A stretch of 26,626 bases of DNA from a virus. The stretch's first letter is position 1. Each line of letters opens with the position of its first letter. The notes under the pieces were generated by a model, which was given only the letters and a program-made list of their open reading frames with translations, made no database searches and was not told where the DNA came from. A program made the position numbers and the translations under genes. Shown one piece after another: positions 20,711 to 26,626 of this stretch. Location: positions 1-26,626 of IMG/VR virus record IMGVR_UViG_3300013122_000017; one strand, 5' to 3'.

Positions 20711-21212
20711 ACAGATATTAAACTTTAATCTATGCTATAAAAAAGACAAAATTTTACAGCTTGCAAACGGCAGGGTGGAATGCAACGCATACGATGTGCT
20801 CGCGCTTGATATTCCGGCAAAAGATAAGCTATGGCTCGTTTTACGTGAAGAATTTATAGATGCGCCCATACTGCATGAATTTGCGTGCAGATGCGCGGAA
20901 GAAGCACTTAAACTTATTGACAATCCCGACTCGCGAAGTTTAAATGCCATCGTAATAAAAAGAAAATGGATCAAAGGCGATGCGACTGACGAAGAACTGT
21001 ATGCGGCTATGTCTGCGGCTTGGTATGCGGCTATGTCTGCGGCTATGTATGCGGCTATGTCTGCGGCTATGTATGCGGCTATGTATGCGGCTATGTATGT
21101 GGCTATGTATGCGGCTATGTATGCGGCTATGTATGCGGCTAGGGATGCGGCTAGGGAAAATCAAATAAAAATTTTAGATGAATTGTTGAGGGAGCAGAAA
21201 GATGGAGATTGA
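20691..21212 (+). CDS. Imm-5-like putative immunity-family protein with Ala-rich repeats
   Basis: ATG 20691 is chosen over ATG 20685: it has seven-base spacing from AAAGGAG, and the homologous leader at 19916 starts at the same place. The 173-residue protein has an N-terminal helical domain (FACRCAEEALKLIDNPDSRS, then LNAIVIKRKWIKGDATDEEL) resembling the putative immunity (Imm-5-like) family found in many phages. Thirteen four-residue repeats of (Tyr/Ser)-Ala-Ala-(Met/Trp/Arg) occupy residues 104-155, ending in REQKDGD. The repeats would form one long amphipathic Ala helix with an aromatic stripe. The name of the family comes from toxin-immunity contexts; here the role is unknown. Confidence 0.6.
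   Translation: MKIVTIEQILNFNLCYKKDKILQLANGRVECNAYDVLALDIPAKDKLWLVLREEFIDAPILHEFACRCAEEALKLIDNPDSRSLNAIVIKRKWIKGDATDEELYAAMSAAWYAAMSAAMYAAMSAAMYAAMYAAMYVAMYAAMYAAMYAARDAARENQIKILDELLREQKDGD
21000..21155 (+). repeat. 12-bp tandem repeat array (13 units)
   Basis: The unit tatgcggctatg encodes YAAM. GCG GCT is constant in 12 of 13 units (one gtg), while the first codon is tat, tct or gat and the last is atg, tgg or agg. Low synonymous divergence points to recent expansion. Confidence 0.9.
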
Positions 21213-21594
21213 ACAGGCAATAAACGATAGACTGGAAGAAATAAAAGAGCGGTGTGATGCGGCAACGCCGGGGCCGTGGGGTTGTGGGTACGGTTATGAT
21301 CATGGGACACGGATATATTTGACGGTAGGGAATGACAATAAGGATGTATGTAAGGATTGCATGATGGGGGACGCTGTTTTTATATCAAATTCACGCGAGG
21401 ACGTTCCCTATCTCCTCTCCCGCCTTGAAGCCGCAGAAAAACGGGCGGAGGCGGCGGTGAGGGATTGTGGCGGATATTGTGCAACATGTGCATTTGTGAA
21501 TGATTGTTCAAAACACGATAACAATGATGCAACAAATACAGTTTGGTATTATGGAGACTGTGAGGAATGGGAATGGCGCGGAGAAGGTAAGTGA
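21202..21594 (+). CDS. Hypothetical phage protein with ATPGPW motif
   Basis: The 130-residue protein overlaps the repeat gene by 11 bases. It begins with an acidic helix then CDAATPGPWGCGYGYD, continues with DAVFISNSREDVPYLLSRLE, and ends with a Cys cluster (CGGYCATCAFVNDC). The ATPGPW and REDVPYLL pair is a widespread phage and prophage family of unknown role. The Cys-rich end suggests a bound metal. Confidence 0.65.
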   Translation: MEIEQAINDRLEEIKERCDAATPGPWGCGYGYDHGTRIYLTVGNDNKDVCKDCMMGDAVFISNSREDVPYLLSRLEAAEKRAEAAVRDCGGYCATCAFVNDCSKHDNNDATNTVWYYGDCEEWEWRGEGK

Positions 21595-21605
21595 AAGGAG
21601 AACGA

Positions 21606-21758
21606 ATGAATATCATATGCTTTTTTATCGGAATTAAACGAACGTTGCGCTACTGGTGGCGCACAGGATGTTTTGAAAATACAATAAGCGGTCACAGTTA
21701 TGTAGAACAGGATGATGGTAGTTTGGTTTGCAAAAGGTGCTTGCATAAAAGCGAATGA
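21606..21758 (+). CDS. Small basic protein with CxxC, hypothetical
   Basis: ATG 21606 is five bases after GAAAGGAG. The 50-residue product begins MNIICFFIGIKRTLRYWWRT and ends VCKRCLHKSE. The N-terminal half is hydrophobic and basic and may lie on a membrane; the CKRC knuckle may bind metal with an upstream His/Cys. Function unknown. Its ribosome site and fit between neighbours support it. Confidence 0.55.
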   Translation: MNIICFFIGIKRTLRYWWRTGCFENTISGHSYVEQDDGSLVCKRCLHKSE

Positions 21759-21771
21759 AAAGGAGGCGCGT

Positions 21772-22152
21772 ATGTCAAAAAGAGATTTAACACAAGCAGA
21801 AGAAAAACGGTTTAGAGACCTGTATCACAATACAACCAACATAGAATTGGGCGAGATGTTCAATATGCACGTAAATACGGTAAGCAGGTTAGGTCACAAG
21901 TTGGGATTAAAAAAAGACCAGTCGCACTTGCGTGGCGTAAACGGATTCAACTGCCGTTATGACAGAGAAAAAACAGATATGCTTTGTTGGGAATGCAGGG
22001 GCGCAACCAACCCGCCGGACCATAAATGTTTGTGGGCGTCGAGGTTTGAAATGCCGAAAAGCGTGAAAACAAAAGAACGGACATACTACAAAGATAACGA
22101 AAGATGCAAAAGAACGTATATCGTAGCGTGTCCGAATTTTGAAAGGGGATAA
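21772..22152 (+). CDS. HTH protein with Cys-rich C-terminus
   Basis: ATG 21772 is behind AAGGAGGCGCG; an earlier in-frame ATG lies inside the previous gene without a ribosome site. In the 126-residue protein, residues about 8-45 form an HTH (EEKRFRDLYHNTTNIELGEM, then FNMHVNTVSRLGHKLG) of the sigma-region-4 or transposase-like type. The rest is rich in Cys and basic residues (LCWECRGATNPPDHKC and IVACPNF), suggesting a zinc site. It may be a DNA-binding regulator of later genes. Confidence 0.6.
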   Translation: MSKRDLTQAEEKRFRDLYHNTTNIELGEMFNMHVNTVSRLGHKLGLKKDQSHLRGVNGFNCRYDREKTDMLCWECRGATNPPDHKCLWASRFEMPKSVKTKERTYYKDNERCKRTYIVACPNFERG

Positions 22153-22153
22153 C

Positions 22154-22453
22154 ATGAGAAGAACAGAAAAAGAAAAATTAAACTTAATTACTACGAATGT
22201 TATGGTATTGGCAGACTTGGTAGAAATATTGTATAAGCATAGCGGGATTGTAAAAAACCCAAAAGACACAACAAGAGAAGGGCTGAGGCAAAATGCGCCA
22301 TTAAAGGAGATGTTGGAGTATCAATTAAGGCATTTGCGAAGGACGCGAAGCATGATAAACGAAATAACAGATAATTTAGAGTATGCAAAAGATAGGGACA
22401 CAGAGCCAGCCGAAGCAGTAACGATAGGAGGAATGTTGATTTCAAAGCCGTAA
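22154..22453 (+). CDS. Hypothetical helical protein
   Basis: ATG 22154 follows GAAAGGGG; the product has 99 residues. It is almost wholly helical (LNLITTNVMVLADLVEILYK, then LKEMLEYQLRHLRRTRSMIN) with an acidic C-terminal segment. No family is recognised. It is the last gene of the rightward early run before a break that holds a minus-strand terminator and an inverted repeat. Confidence 0.55.
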   Translation: MRRTEKEKLNLITTNVMVLADLVEILYKHSGIVKNPKDTTREGLRQNAPLKEMLEYQLRHLRRTRSMINEITDNLEYAKDRDTEPAEAVTIGGMLISKP

Positions 22454-22460
22454 AATAAAG

Positions 22461-22479
22461 AAAAAGCGGCTTGCGCCGC
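22461..22479 (-). terminator. Minus-strand terminator with GCAA tetraloop
   Basis: Read on the minus strand, GCGGC, GCAA, GCCGC is followed by TTTTT. On the plus strand no T-run follows, so it acts leftward. It would stop antisense transcription coming from the island at 23384-24104 that passes the first terminator. Confidence 0.65.
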
Positions 22480-22484
22480 AATGT

Positions 22485-22513
22485 ATGGTATCCAATCAAA
22501 ACCATTATACCAT
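22485..22513. promoter_or_regulatory. Inverted repeat before the late-region genes
   Basis: ATGGTAT (22485-22491) and ATACCAT (22507-22513) are exact inverted copies 15 bases apart, just upstream of the gene at 22527. Placement between early and packaging genes suggests a regulator-binding site; no clear -35/-10 pair is visible. Confidence 0.4.
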
Positions 22514-22526
22514 ATGTTGGGGGTAA

Positions 22527-22808
22527 ATGCCATTGTATTTTAAAAAAATGCGCGGTGTCGGGTTATCGTATGAGGACCAGGGATATTTATTCTTCCACTG
22601 CAAGAGGTATTGCAAGCTGACAGAGGACGAAAGGGAGAAGATTGACAGGTTGATTGCACGGATAGCAGGACCGCACTTCATGGCGTTGCAGGACGCTCTG
22701 ACGGGGCGTAAATCCATAACATTGGCGGCGATGGATAATTACATTGACAAAACGCTGCTATACAGATTGCGGCATAGGTTTTTTGAGGAGTGGTATAGAA
22801 TAAAATAA
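22527..22808 (+). CDS. Hypothetical protein, possible late regulator
   Basis: The 93-residue protein starts at ATG 22527 after TTGGGGGT. It is basic and helical: YCKLTEDEREKIDRLIARIA, then HFMALQDALTGRKSITLAAM. It ends with a Tyr/Arg-rich helix (LLYRLRHRFFEEWYRI). Small basic helical proteins at this place before terminase sometimes control late transcription (ArpU/RinA position), but no signature of those families is seen. Confidence 0.5.
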   Translation: MPLYFKKMRGVGLSYEDQGYLFFHCKRYCKLTEDEREKIDRLIARIAGPHFMALQDALTGRKSITLAAMDNYIDKTLLYRLRHRFFEEWYRIK

Positions 22809-22827
22809 GTTATACGGGGGAATAAAA

Positions 22828-23331
22828 ATGAAAACAGTACAATGCGATTGTGTAGACAAAATAAAAAACGACATGATAAAAAAATATACAGTTAATGGGA
22901 TTGAGCCAAGAGTTGGAGTGTGGGGATTAAATTGTCTTTGCGGTCATGTGTGGCTTGAAATATGGGACGTTTTCCTTAACAGATACAAGAAAACAAAGAC
23001 TATTGAAGTGGATCACAGTTTTTGTCCGTTTTGTGGAATGGAATATAAAACAGAAGATACATGCCTAGACGATTCAGAAAAAAAAATAGCGGAGGTTATA
23101 AAACATAGCAGTGAGGAAATTGAATTGCTCATGGTCAAAAACATGGACATACCTACTATGGCGAGAAACGCATTATTGAGGGCTCAAAAATATACATTAC
23201 AATCGGTGGCAGATATGGACGAAACGGAAGTGTGTCGAATCAGACAACTGGGGAAACTGGGACGATATCAGGTATATGAACGCCTGACGAGGGCGGGTTT
23301 TCAACCAAAATGGAAGACGATTTTCGATTGA
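22828..23331 (+). CDS. Zinc-ribbon protein with RNA polymerase alpha-CTD-like domain
   Basis: The 167-residue protein starts after TACGGGGG. Cysteines in the first half (CLCGH about residues 36-40 and CPFCG 66-70) form a likely zinc ribbon. Residues about 105-158 (DIPTMARNALLRAQKYTLQS, then VADMDETEVCRIRQLGKLGR) resemble the helix-hairpin-helix of the bacterial RNA polymerase alpha C-terminal domain: entry helix, a Leu-rich turn, Arg-x-Leu-Gly-Lys. That domain in RNA polymerase binds UP-element DNA and activators. A phage copy could bind DNA or compete with the host domain. Similar short phage proteins exist, but their role is not settled. Confidence 0.6.
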   Translation: MKTVQCDCVDKIKNDMIKKYTVNGIEPRVGVWGLNCLCGHVWLEIWDVFLNRYKKTKTIEVDHSFCPFCGMEYKTEDTCLDDSEKKIAEVIKHSSEEIELLMVKNMDIPTMARNALLRAQKYTLQSVADMDETEVCRIRQLGKLGRYQVYERLTRAGFQPKWKTIFD

Positions 23332-23336
23332 TAGAT

Positions 23337-23358
23337 AAAAAAAAGAGCCTTGCGGCTC
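23337..23358 (-). terminator. Minus-strand terminator with GCAA tetraloop
   Basis: On the minus strand GAGCC, GCAA, GGCTC is followed by an eight-base T-run (plus-strand A-run 23337-23344). It lies downstream of the Xre gene and ends the leftward three-gene transcript. Confidence 0.75.
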
Positions 23359-23383
23359 AATTAGATTCATACCAGTCTGCGTT

Positions 23384-23584
23384 TCATTTCTCTACCTCCC
23401 ATAACCTTTCCGGCTCTACATCGAGAGCCTTTGCCAATGCCAGGACTATATGCGCCCTAGCGTTTTTGAGATCGCGGCGATTTTGCTCGTACATTTCTAT
23501 TGTACGCTCGCCGATCCCGCTTTTTTTTGCAAGGGCGGCGCGGCTCATACCGGCCGCCTTGCGTAGCTGTTTGACGTTGTTCAT
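23384..23584 (-). CDS. Xre-family HTH regulator
   Basis: The 66-residue protein is one complete five-helix Xre/HTH_3 domain: MNNVKQLRKAAGMSRAALAK, KSGIGERTIEMYEQNRRDLK, ALAKALDVEPERLWE. It has no oligomerisation domain. ATG 23584 overlaps the previous stop as ATGA (23581-23584). Single-domain Xre proteins repress or activate phage promoters. Because the CI-type gene at 10097 is truncated, this may be the only intact repressor-type protein in the window. Confidence 0.82.
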   Translation of the reverse strand: MNNVKQLRKAAGMSRAALAKKSGIGERTIEMYEQNRRDLKNARAHIVLALAKALDVEPERLWEVEK

Positions 23585-23802
23585 GCGCGCCTCCCATTAA
23601 GCATGGCGATTGTTGCATAATCCCCCCATGCTGTTATCCTTTCCTTGTGTTCCCTTTTTTGCGGCTCCACCCCTGTCAATTTTTGCGCCTGTTTCGTTGT
23701 AATAAATCCAATGTCTTTTACAAAATATCCACCTTTGCCATAATATACTTCATGGCCGCGCTCCTCTAGCAATTTTATAATTTGTTGTTGTTGTTGTGTC
23801 AT
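23581..23802 (-). CDS. Hypothetical protein of the minus-strand island
   Basis: The 73-residue protein starts at ATG 23802 with a GGAGG-type site upstream. It begins with a Gln tract (MTQQQQQIIKLLEERGHEVY), followed by YGKGGYFVKDIGFITTKQAQ and a basic end. It is coupled to the Xre gene by ATGA. The Gln run is encoded by five CAA codons and may vary by slippage. No family is recognised. Confidence 0.6.
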   Translation of the reverse strand: MTQQQQQIIKLLEERGHEVYYGKGGYFVKDIGFITTKQAQKLTGVEPQKREHKERITAWGDYATIAMLNGRRA

Positions 23803-23861
23803 TTTCGTTTCCTCCTTTTTAATACGCCGGATATAAACCGTCCGGCCGCGGTGAGTGGTTG

Positions 23862-24104
23862 CTAGATTCTTGTTAGCGTTGCTCTTCCTTGCCTATATGC
23901 CGCCCTGTATTCCGGTAAAACGCTGTCATACTTGTCTATCATATATGCGTAATAGGTTTCATTCTCTCTTACATTAAAGTGTTTGTTTAGTCCGTCTATA
24001 AATGCGCTCACTTTGTTTTGTTTCCAGCTTTCCGGTATCTGTACTGCTGCATACCGACTATAAATAAATTCTCTTCCTTTGATTGTTTTGGCTAGTATCT
24101 TCAC
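23862..24104 (-). CDS. Hypothetical protein of the minus-strand island
   Basis: GTG 24104 is the start, behind GGGAGGATAAGAAA; the product has 80 residues. It contains IKGREFIYSRYAAVQIPESW and a Tyr-rich segment (NETYYAYMIDKYDSVLPEYR). No Cys or membrane segment is present. It is the promoter-proximal gene of the leftward operon. No family is recognised. Confidence 0.6.
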   Translation of the reverse strand: MKILAKTIKGREFIYSRYAAVQIPESWKQNKVSAFIDGLNKHFNVRENETYYAYMIDKYDSVLPEYRAAYRQGRATLTRI

Positions 24105-24150
24105 TTTCTTATCCTCCCTTTTATTACGGCGTGCGCCGCTCTATGATTCC

Positions 24151-24179
24151 ATCATATCACGTCGTTTGCAGTATGTCAA
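24151..24179 (-). promoter_or_regulatory. Near-consensus promoter of the minus-strand island
   Basis: On the minus strand TTGACA (24179-24174) and TATGAT (24156-24151) are exactly 17 bases apart. It faces away from the terminase genes and drives the three leftward genes. The small hairpin GGCG-CAC-CGCC-like GC-rich segment (24127-24139) lies in its leader. Confidence 0.8.
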
Positions 24180-24283
24180 TACTTTTTTTTAAAAAATGAA
24201 AAATATTTTTAATGGCAAAAAAACGGTAATCTTGCACTTAACCGCCCAGCTTATAAGTTATGTTAATGTCGGAGGGGTTTGAA

Positions 24284-24727
24284 ATGGCATTAACCCAAAA
24301 GCAGGAAAACTTTATACAAGGGCTTGTCAAGGGCATGAGTCAAAGGGAAGCATACAAGGCGGCTTATGACTGTAAGAAAATGACAGACAAGACAGCCGAT
24401 GAAACGGCATCTAAATTATTAAAGAACCCCAAGATAGCCGCAAGGTACGATCAGCTTATGACAAAGGTACGGGAAAGGGCAGAAGAAAAGACGCTGGTTT
24501 CTGTTGAATGGGTATTGCAGAACTTAAAAGAGGTTGCCGAGAGGTGCATGCAGGTGTATCCGGTAACAGACGCAGACGGAAACGAAACGGGCGAGTACAG
24601 GTTTGAGCATAGCGGTGCAAATAAATCCCTTGAACTTATAGGAAAGCATCTTGCCATGTTCACGGAACGCATAGACGCGAACGTGAAAGAAGATATAACC
24701 GTTCGCGTTGAGATTGTAGATGAGTAG
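24284..24727 (+). CDS. Terminase small subunit
   Basis: ATG 24284 has GGAGGGG six bases upstream and is preferred over ATG 24260; the product has 147 residues. The N-terminal LTQKQENFIQGLVKGMSQRE, AYKAAYDCKKMTDKTADETA is the DNA-binding domain of the Terminase_2 family. Residues about 75-147 include VSVEWVLQNLKEVAERCM and end in an acidic strand. It recognises the phage packaging site and activates the large subunit. The stop overlaps the large-subunit start by eight bases. Confidence 0.92.
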   Translation: MALTQKQENFIQGLVKGMSQREAYKAAYDCKKMTDKTADETASKLLKNPKIAARYDQLMTKVRERAEEKTLVSVEWVLQNLKEVAERCMQVYPVTDADGNETGEYRFEHSGANKSLELIGKHLAMFTERIDANVKEDITVRVEIVDE

Positions 24728-26210
24728 CGTCACCGTACAGATACCATCAAAGGCGTTTAACGATATCTTCTTACCGTACCTGGACGACAAACATAGGTAC
24801 ATGGTATTTTACGGCGGCGGTGGTAGTGGTAAATCGTATTTTGTAGTGCAAAGGTACATATACAAGCTACTGCAAAATACAATGACCAATCTACTGGTGG
24901 TAAGAGCGGTGGCAAAGACAAACAGGGATTCCACGTTTGCGTTGTTTAAACAGGTAATACGCAAATGGAACCTGTCAAAGTATTTCAGGATATACAACGG
25001 GGAACTGCGCGTTAAATGTTTACTGACAGGGAATGAAGTCATATTCGCAGGACTGGACGACGTTGAAAAGCTGAAATCAACCACGTTTGAAAAAGGCGAG
25101 TTGACGGACGTATGGGTTGAGGAAGCAAGTGAGATACTGGAAGCTGACTTCAACCAGTTAGACATACGATTAAGGGGTTTGGGTTCGGATAAGCAGATAA
25201 CACTGTCCTTCAACCCGATAGACGTAAACCATTGGCTAAAGCATAAGTTTTTTGATCAGAAGAACATTGACGCGGTTATACTGCACACGACTTACAGGGA
25301 TAATAGGTTCCTTGACGACGCATACAAAAGGCTTCTTGAAAGTTACAAGGACACAGACCGGTACTACTACGATGTGTACTGCCTGGGCATGTGGGGCGTG
25401 ACCGGAAAGAGTATATTCAATAAGGCCGCCATCAACGACAGGATTGTAAGGCTGCAAAAGCCGGTAAAAGTAGGCCGGTTTGAGTACAAACAGGAAATCA
25501 CGCAGGGGATTGACGGGGTTTCCGTTGAGATAAAAGACGTTTATTGGGTGGACGATGTAGACGGTTGCACCACGATATACAAAGACATTGAAAGGTATCA
25601 TCCATACGTCATAGGCGGCGACACGGCGGGCGAAGGTTCGGACTTCTTTGTAGGACAGGTCCTTGACAATTCAACGGGTGAACAGGTGGCAGTGCTGCGC
25701 AACCAGTTTGACGAAGATTTATATGCGCATCAAATGGTATGTTTGGGGATGTACTACAACAACGCACTGGTAGGCGTGGAGAGCAATTTTTCAACATATC
25801 CAATCAGGGAAATGCAGCGGGTAGGGTATGACAATCAATACTGGAGAGAGACGGTTGACAGCATCACACAAAAGGTTGAAAGGCGTTACGGGTTTAAAAC
25901 AACATCGTCAACCCGTCCGGTGGCGATAGCTGGGCTGGTGACGTTTGCAAGAGAACACATTGAAAAGATAAACGACAAAATAACACTTGAAGAAATGCTG
26001 ACGTTTGTACGAAACGAGAAAGGAAAGCCGGAAGCGCAGGAAGGGGCGCACGATGATTGTGTCATGGCATTGGCAATAGCGCACGCTATACGAGATCAGC
26101 AGGATTATATCGTAAGCATACCGTTGGGCGCAGGGAGAGACGATTTTGGAGCATACGAGCGCAAGGAAACCAACCCAATGGGTTACGGTCAAAAGCAGGA
26201 GGTGTTTTAG
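24720..26210 (+). CDS. Terminase large subunit
   Basis: The 496-residue protein has an ATPase with Walker A GGGGSGKS (32-39), Walker B VWVEEA (131-136, catalytic Glu 134/135) and the coupling motif LSFNPID (162-168). The C-terminal RNase H-like nuclease has Asp 301 (GGDTAGEGSD), Glu 354 (GVESNF) and Asp 445/446 (GAHDDCVMALAIA). It cuts the phage concatemer and drives DNA into the procapsid through the portal. All motor and nuclease residues are present, so it appears intact. Small and large genes overlap, and the next gene starts in a TAGTG overlap. Confidence 0.95.
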   Translation: MSSVTVQIPSKAFNDIFLPYLDDKHRYMVFYGGGGSGKSYFVVQRYIYKLLQNTMTNLLVVRAVAKTNRDSTFALFKQVIRKWNLSKYFRIYNGELRVKCLLTGNEVIFAGLDDVEKLKSTTFEKGELTDVWVEEASEILEADFNQLDIRLRGLGSDKQITLSFNPIDVNHWLKHKFFDQKNIDAVILHTTYRDNRFLDDAYKRLLESYKDTDRYYYDVYCLGMWGVTGKSIFNKAAINDRIVRLQKPVKVGRFEYKQEITQGIDGVSVEIKDVYWVDDVDGCTTIYKDIERYHPYVIGGDTAGEGSDFFVGQVLDNSTGEQVAVLRNQFDEDLYAHQMVCLGMYYNNALVGVESNFSTYPIREMQRVGYDNQYWRETVDSITQKVERRYGFKTTSSTRPVAIAGLVTFAREHIEKINDKITLEEMLTFVRNEKGKPEAQEGAHDDCVMALAIAHAIRDQQDYIVSIPLGAGRDDFGAYERKETNPMGYGQKQEVF

Positions 26211-26626
26211 TGGGGTTTGGTGTTATGGACGATTTAAAGATGATTGTTGTGAACACGCCAAAGGAATTAGAATACATAGACATATACCCGATAGCGGACG
26301 TACATTGCGGGGCAGTGAGTTTCGATCATAAACGATGGACACGGTTTAAAAAACTATTGCAACCGGATAATGCTTATACGGTGATAGCTGGCGACGTATT
26401 TGAAAACGCAACCAAATGCGGTAAATCAAACGTGTACCATCAAACAATGTCACCGCATCAGCAGAAAGTATTTATGACAAACGAACTGTATGATATTAAA
26501 GACAAGGTTCTTTGCATTATGCCAGGCAACCATGACGACAGAAGCGAAAAAGAAGTAGGGCAAAAGCCCGTATATGACATAGCCGCCAGTTTGGGGATTC
26601 AAGACAAATATAGAGACGCGATATGC
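26210..26626 (+). CDS. Metallophosphoesterase (partial, runs off the window)
   Basis: GTG 26210 overlaps the terminase stop and has AGGAGGT five bases before it; the frame is open for 139 codons to the window end. Calcineurin-like metal motifs are seen in order: ADVHCG (Asp and His), AGDVFEN (Asp), PGNHDDR (Asn-His-Asp). It would hydrolyse a phosphoester, possibly DNA ends or nucleotides. Related genes lie between terminase and portal in some Gram-positive phages. C-terminal motifs are outside the window. Confidence 0.82.
   Translation, partial: MGFGVMDDLKMIVVNTPKELEYIDIYPIADVHCGAVSFDHKRWTRFKKLLQPDNAYTVIAGDVFENATKCGKSNVYHQTMSPHQQKVFMTNELYDIKDKVLCIMPGNHDDRSEKEVGQKPVYDIAASLGIQDKYRDAIC

Noticed and set aside
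21000-21155. CRISPR-like array
   Set aside because: The 12-bp units are contiguous with no spacers and lie in frame inside a gene; the 18-bp array at 12881 is rejected for the same reason.
22461-22480. Plus-strand terminator of the early operon
   Set aside because: No T-run follows on the plus strand; the T-run exists only on the minus strand.

Overview
The window reads as a contiguous piece of a double-stranded DNA phage of a Gram-positive, Bacillota (Firmicutes/Clostridia-like) host. Evidence seen: strong AGGAGG-type ribosome sites before nearly every gene, tightly packed genes with ATGA/TAATG overlaps, and the order head-tail, lysis, lysogeny-control, early/replication, terminase. No tape-measure, tail-tube or sheath gene lies between the capsid and the fibres; instead there is an adaptor-like gene and a 700-residue hub/nozzle-like gene. 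This suggests a short-tailed (podovirus-like) particle. Portal, scaffold and most of the capsid gene are outside the window, since the left edge cuts the probable major capsid gene and the right edge cuts a gene just after the large terminase.

Layout. 1-8990 (+): capsid C-terminus, small head protein, terminator, adaptor, tail hub, collagen-like fibre, glycosyltransferase, two receptor-binding/tail-appendage proteins (one with a LamG-like fold), N-acetylmuramoyl-L-alanine amidase, holin and XhlA-like protein, then a terminator. 8966-9912 (-): a membrane-anchored secreted transglutaminase-like protein with its own promoter, a typical lysogenic-conversion type cargo. 9896-10417: a probable phage attachment site (the 3' end of a tRNA with CCA, a terminator, and two identical 20-bp arm-type repeats on either side) and the amino-terminal stump of a CI-type repressor. 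No integrase is present in the window. 10343-10643: promoter and three 15-bp operator-like palindromes around a Cro-like gene, followed by an ORF6N/KilAC antirepressor and an excisionase-like HTH gene.

11541-14300 (+): small accessory genes, several preceded by near-identical hairpin plus Shine-Dalgarno leader cassettes, a compact three-way-junction RNA, and a DUF7666-like protein with 21 hexapeptide repeats. 14288-19812 (+): recombination and replication genes: annealing protein, NinB-like, HNH-like, SSB, SNF2-like helicase, DNA methyltransferase, replication initiator, RusA resolvase. 19813-22453 (+): mosaic small genes with visible internal duplication and deletion. 22527-23331 (+): a small late-region protein and a protein with an RNA polymerase alpha-CTD-like domain. 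23337-24179 (-): a three-gene island with an Xre regulator, a near-consensus promoter and tetraloop terminators. 24284-26626 (+): small and large terminase and a metallophosphoesterase.

How it fits together: the phage has parts of a temperate life cycle (attachment site, operators, antirepressor, cargo gene) but a broken repressor and no visible integrase, so it may be a deletion derivative that has lost stable lysogeny. The most notable structures are that site, the repeated RNA leaders with the adjoining three-way junction, the diversified hexapeptide array, and the collagen fibre coupled to a glycosyltransferase. All functional statements are by pattern recognition only; no searches were run.
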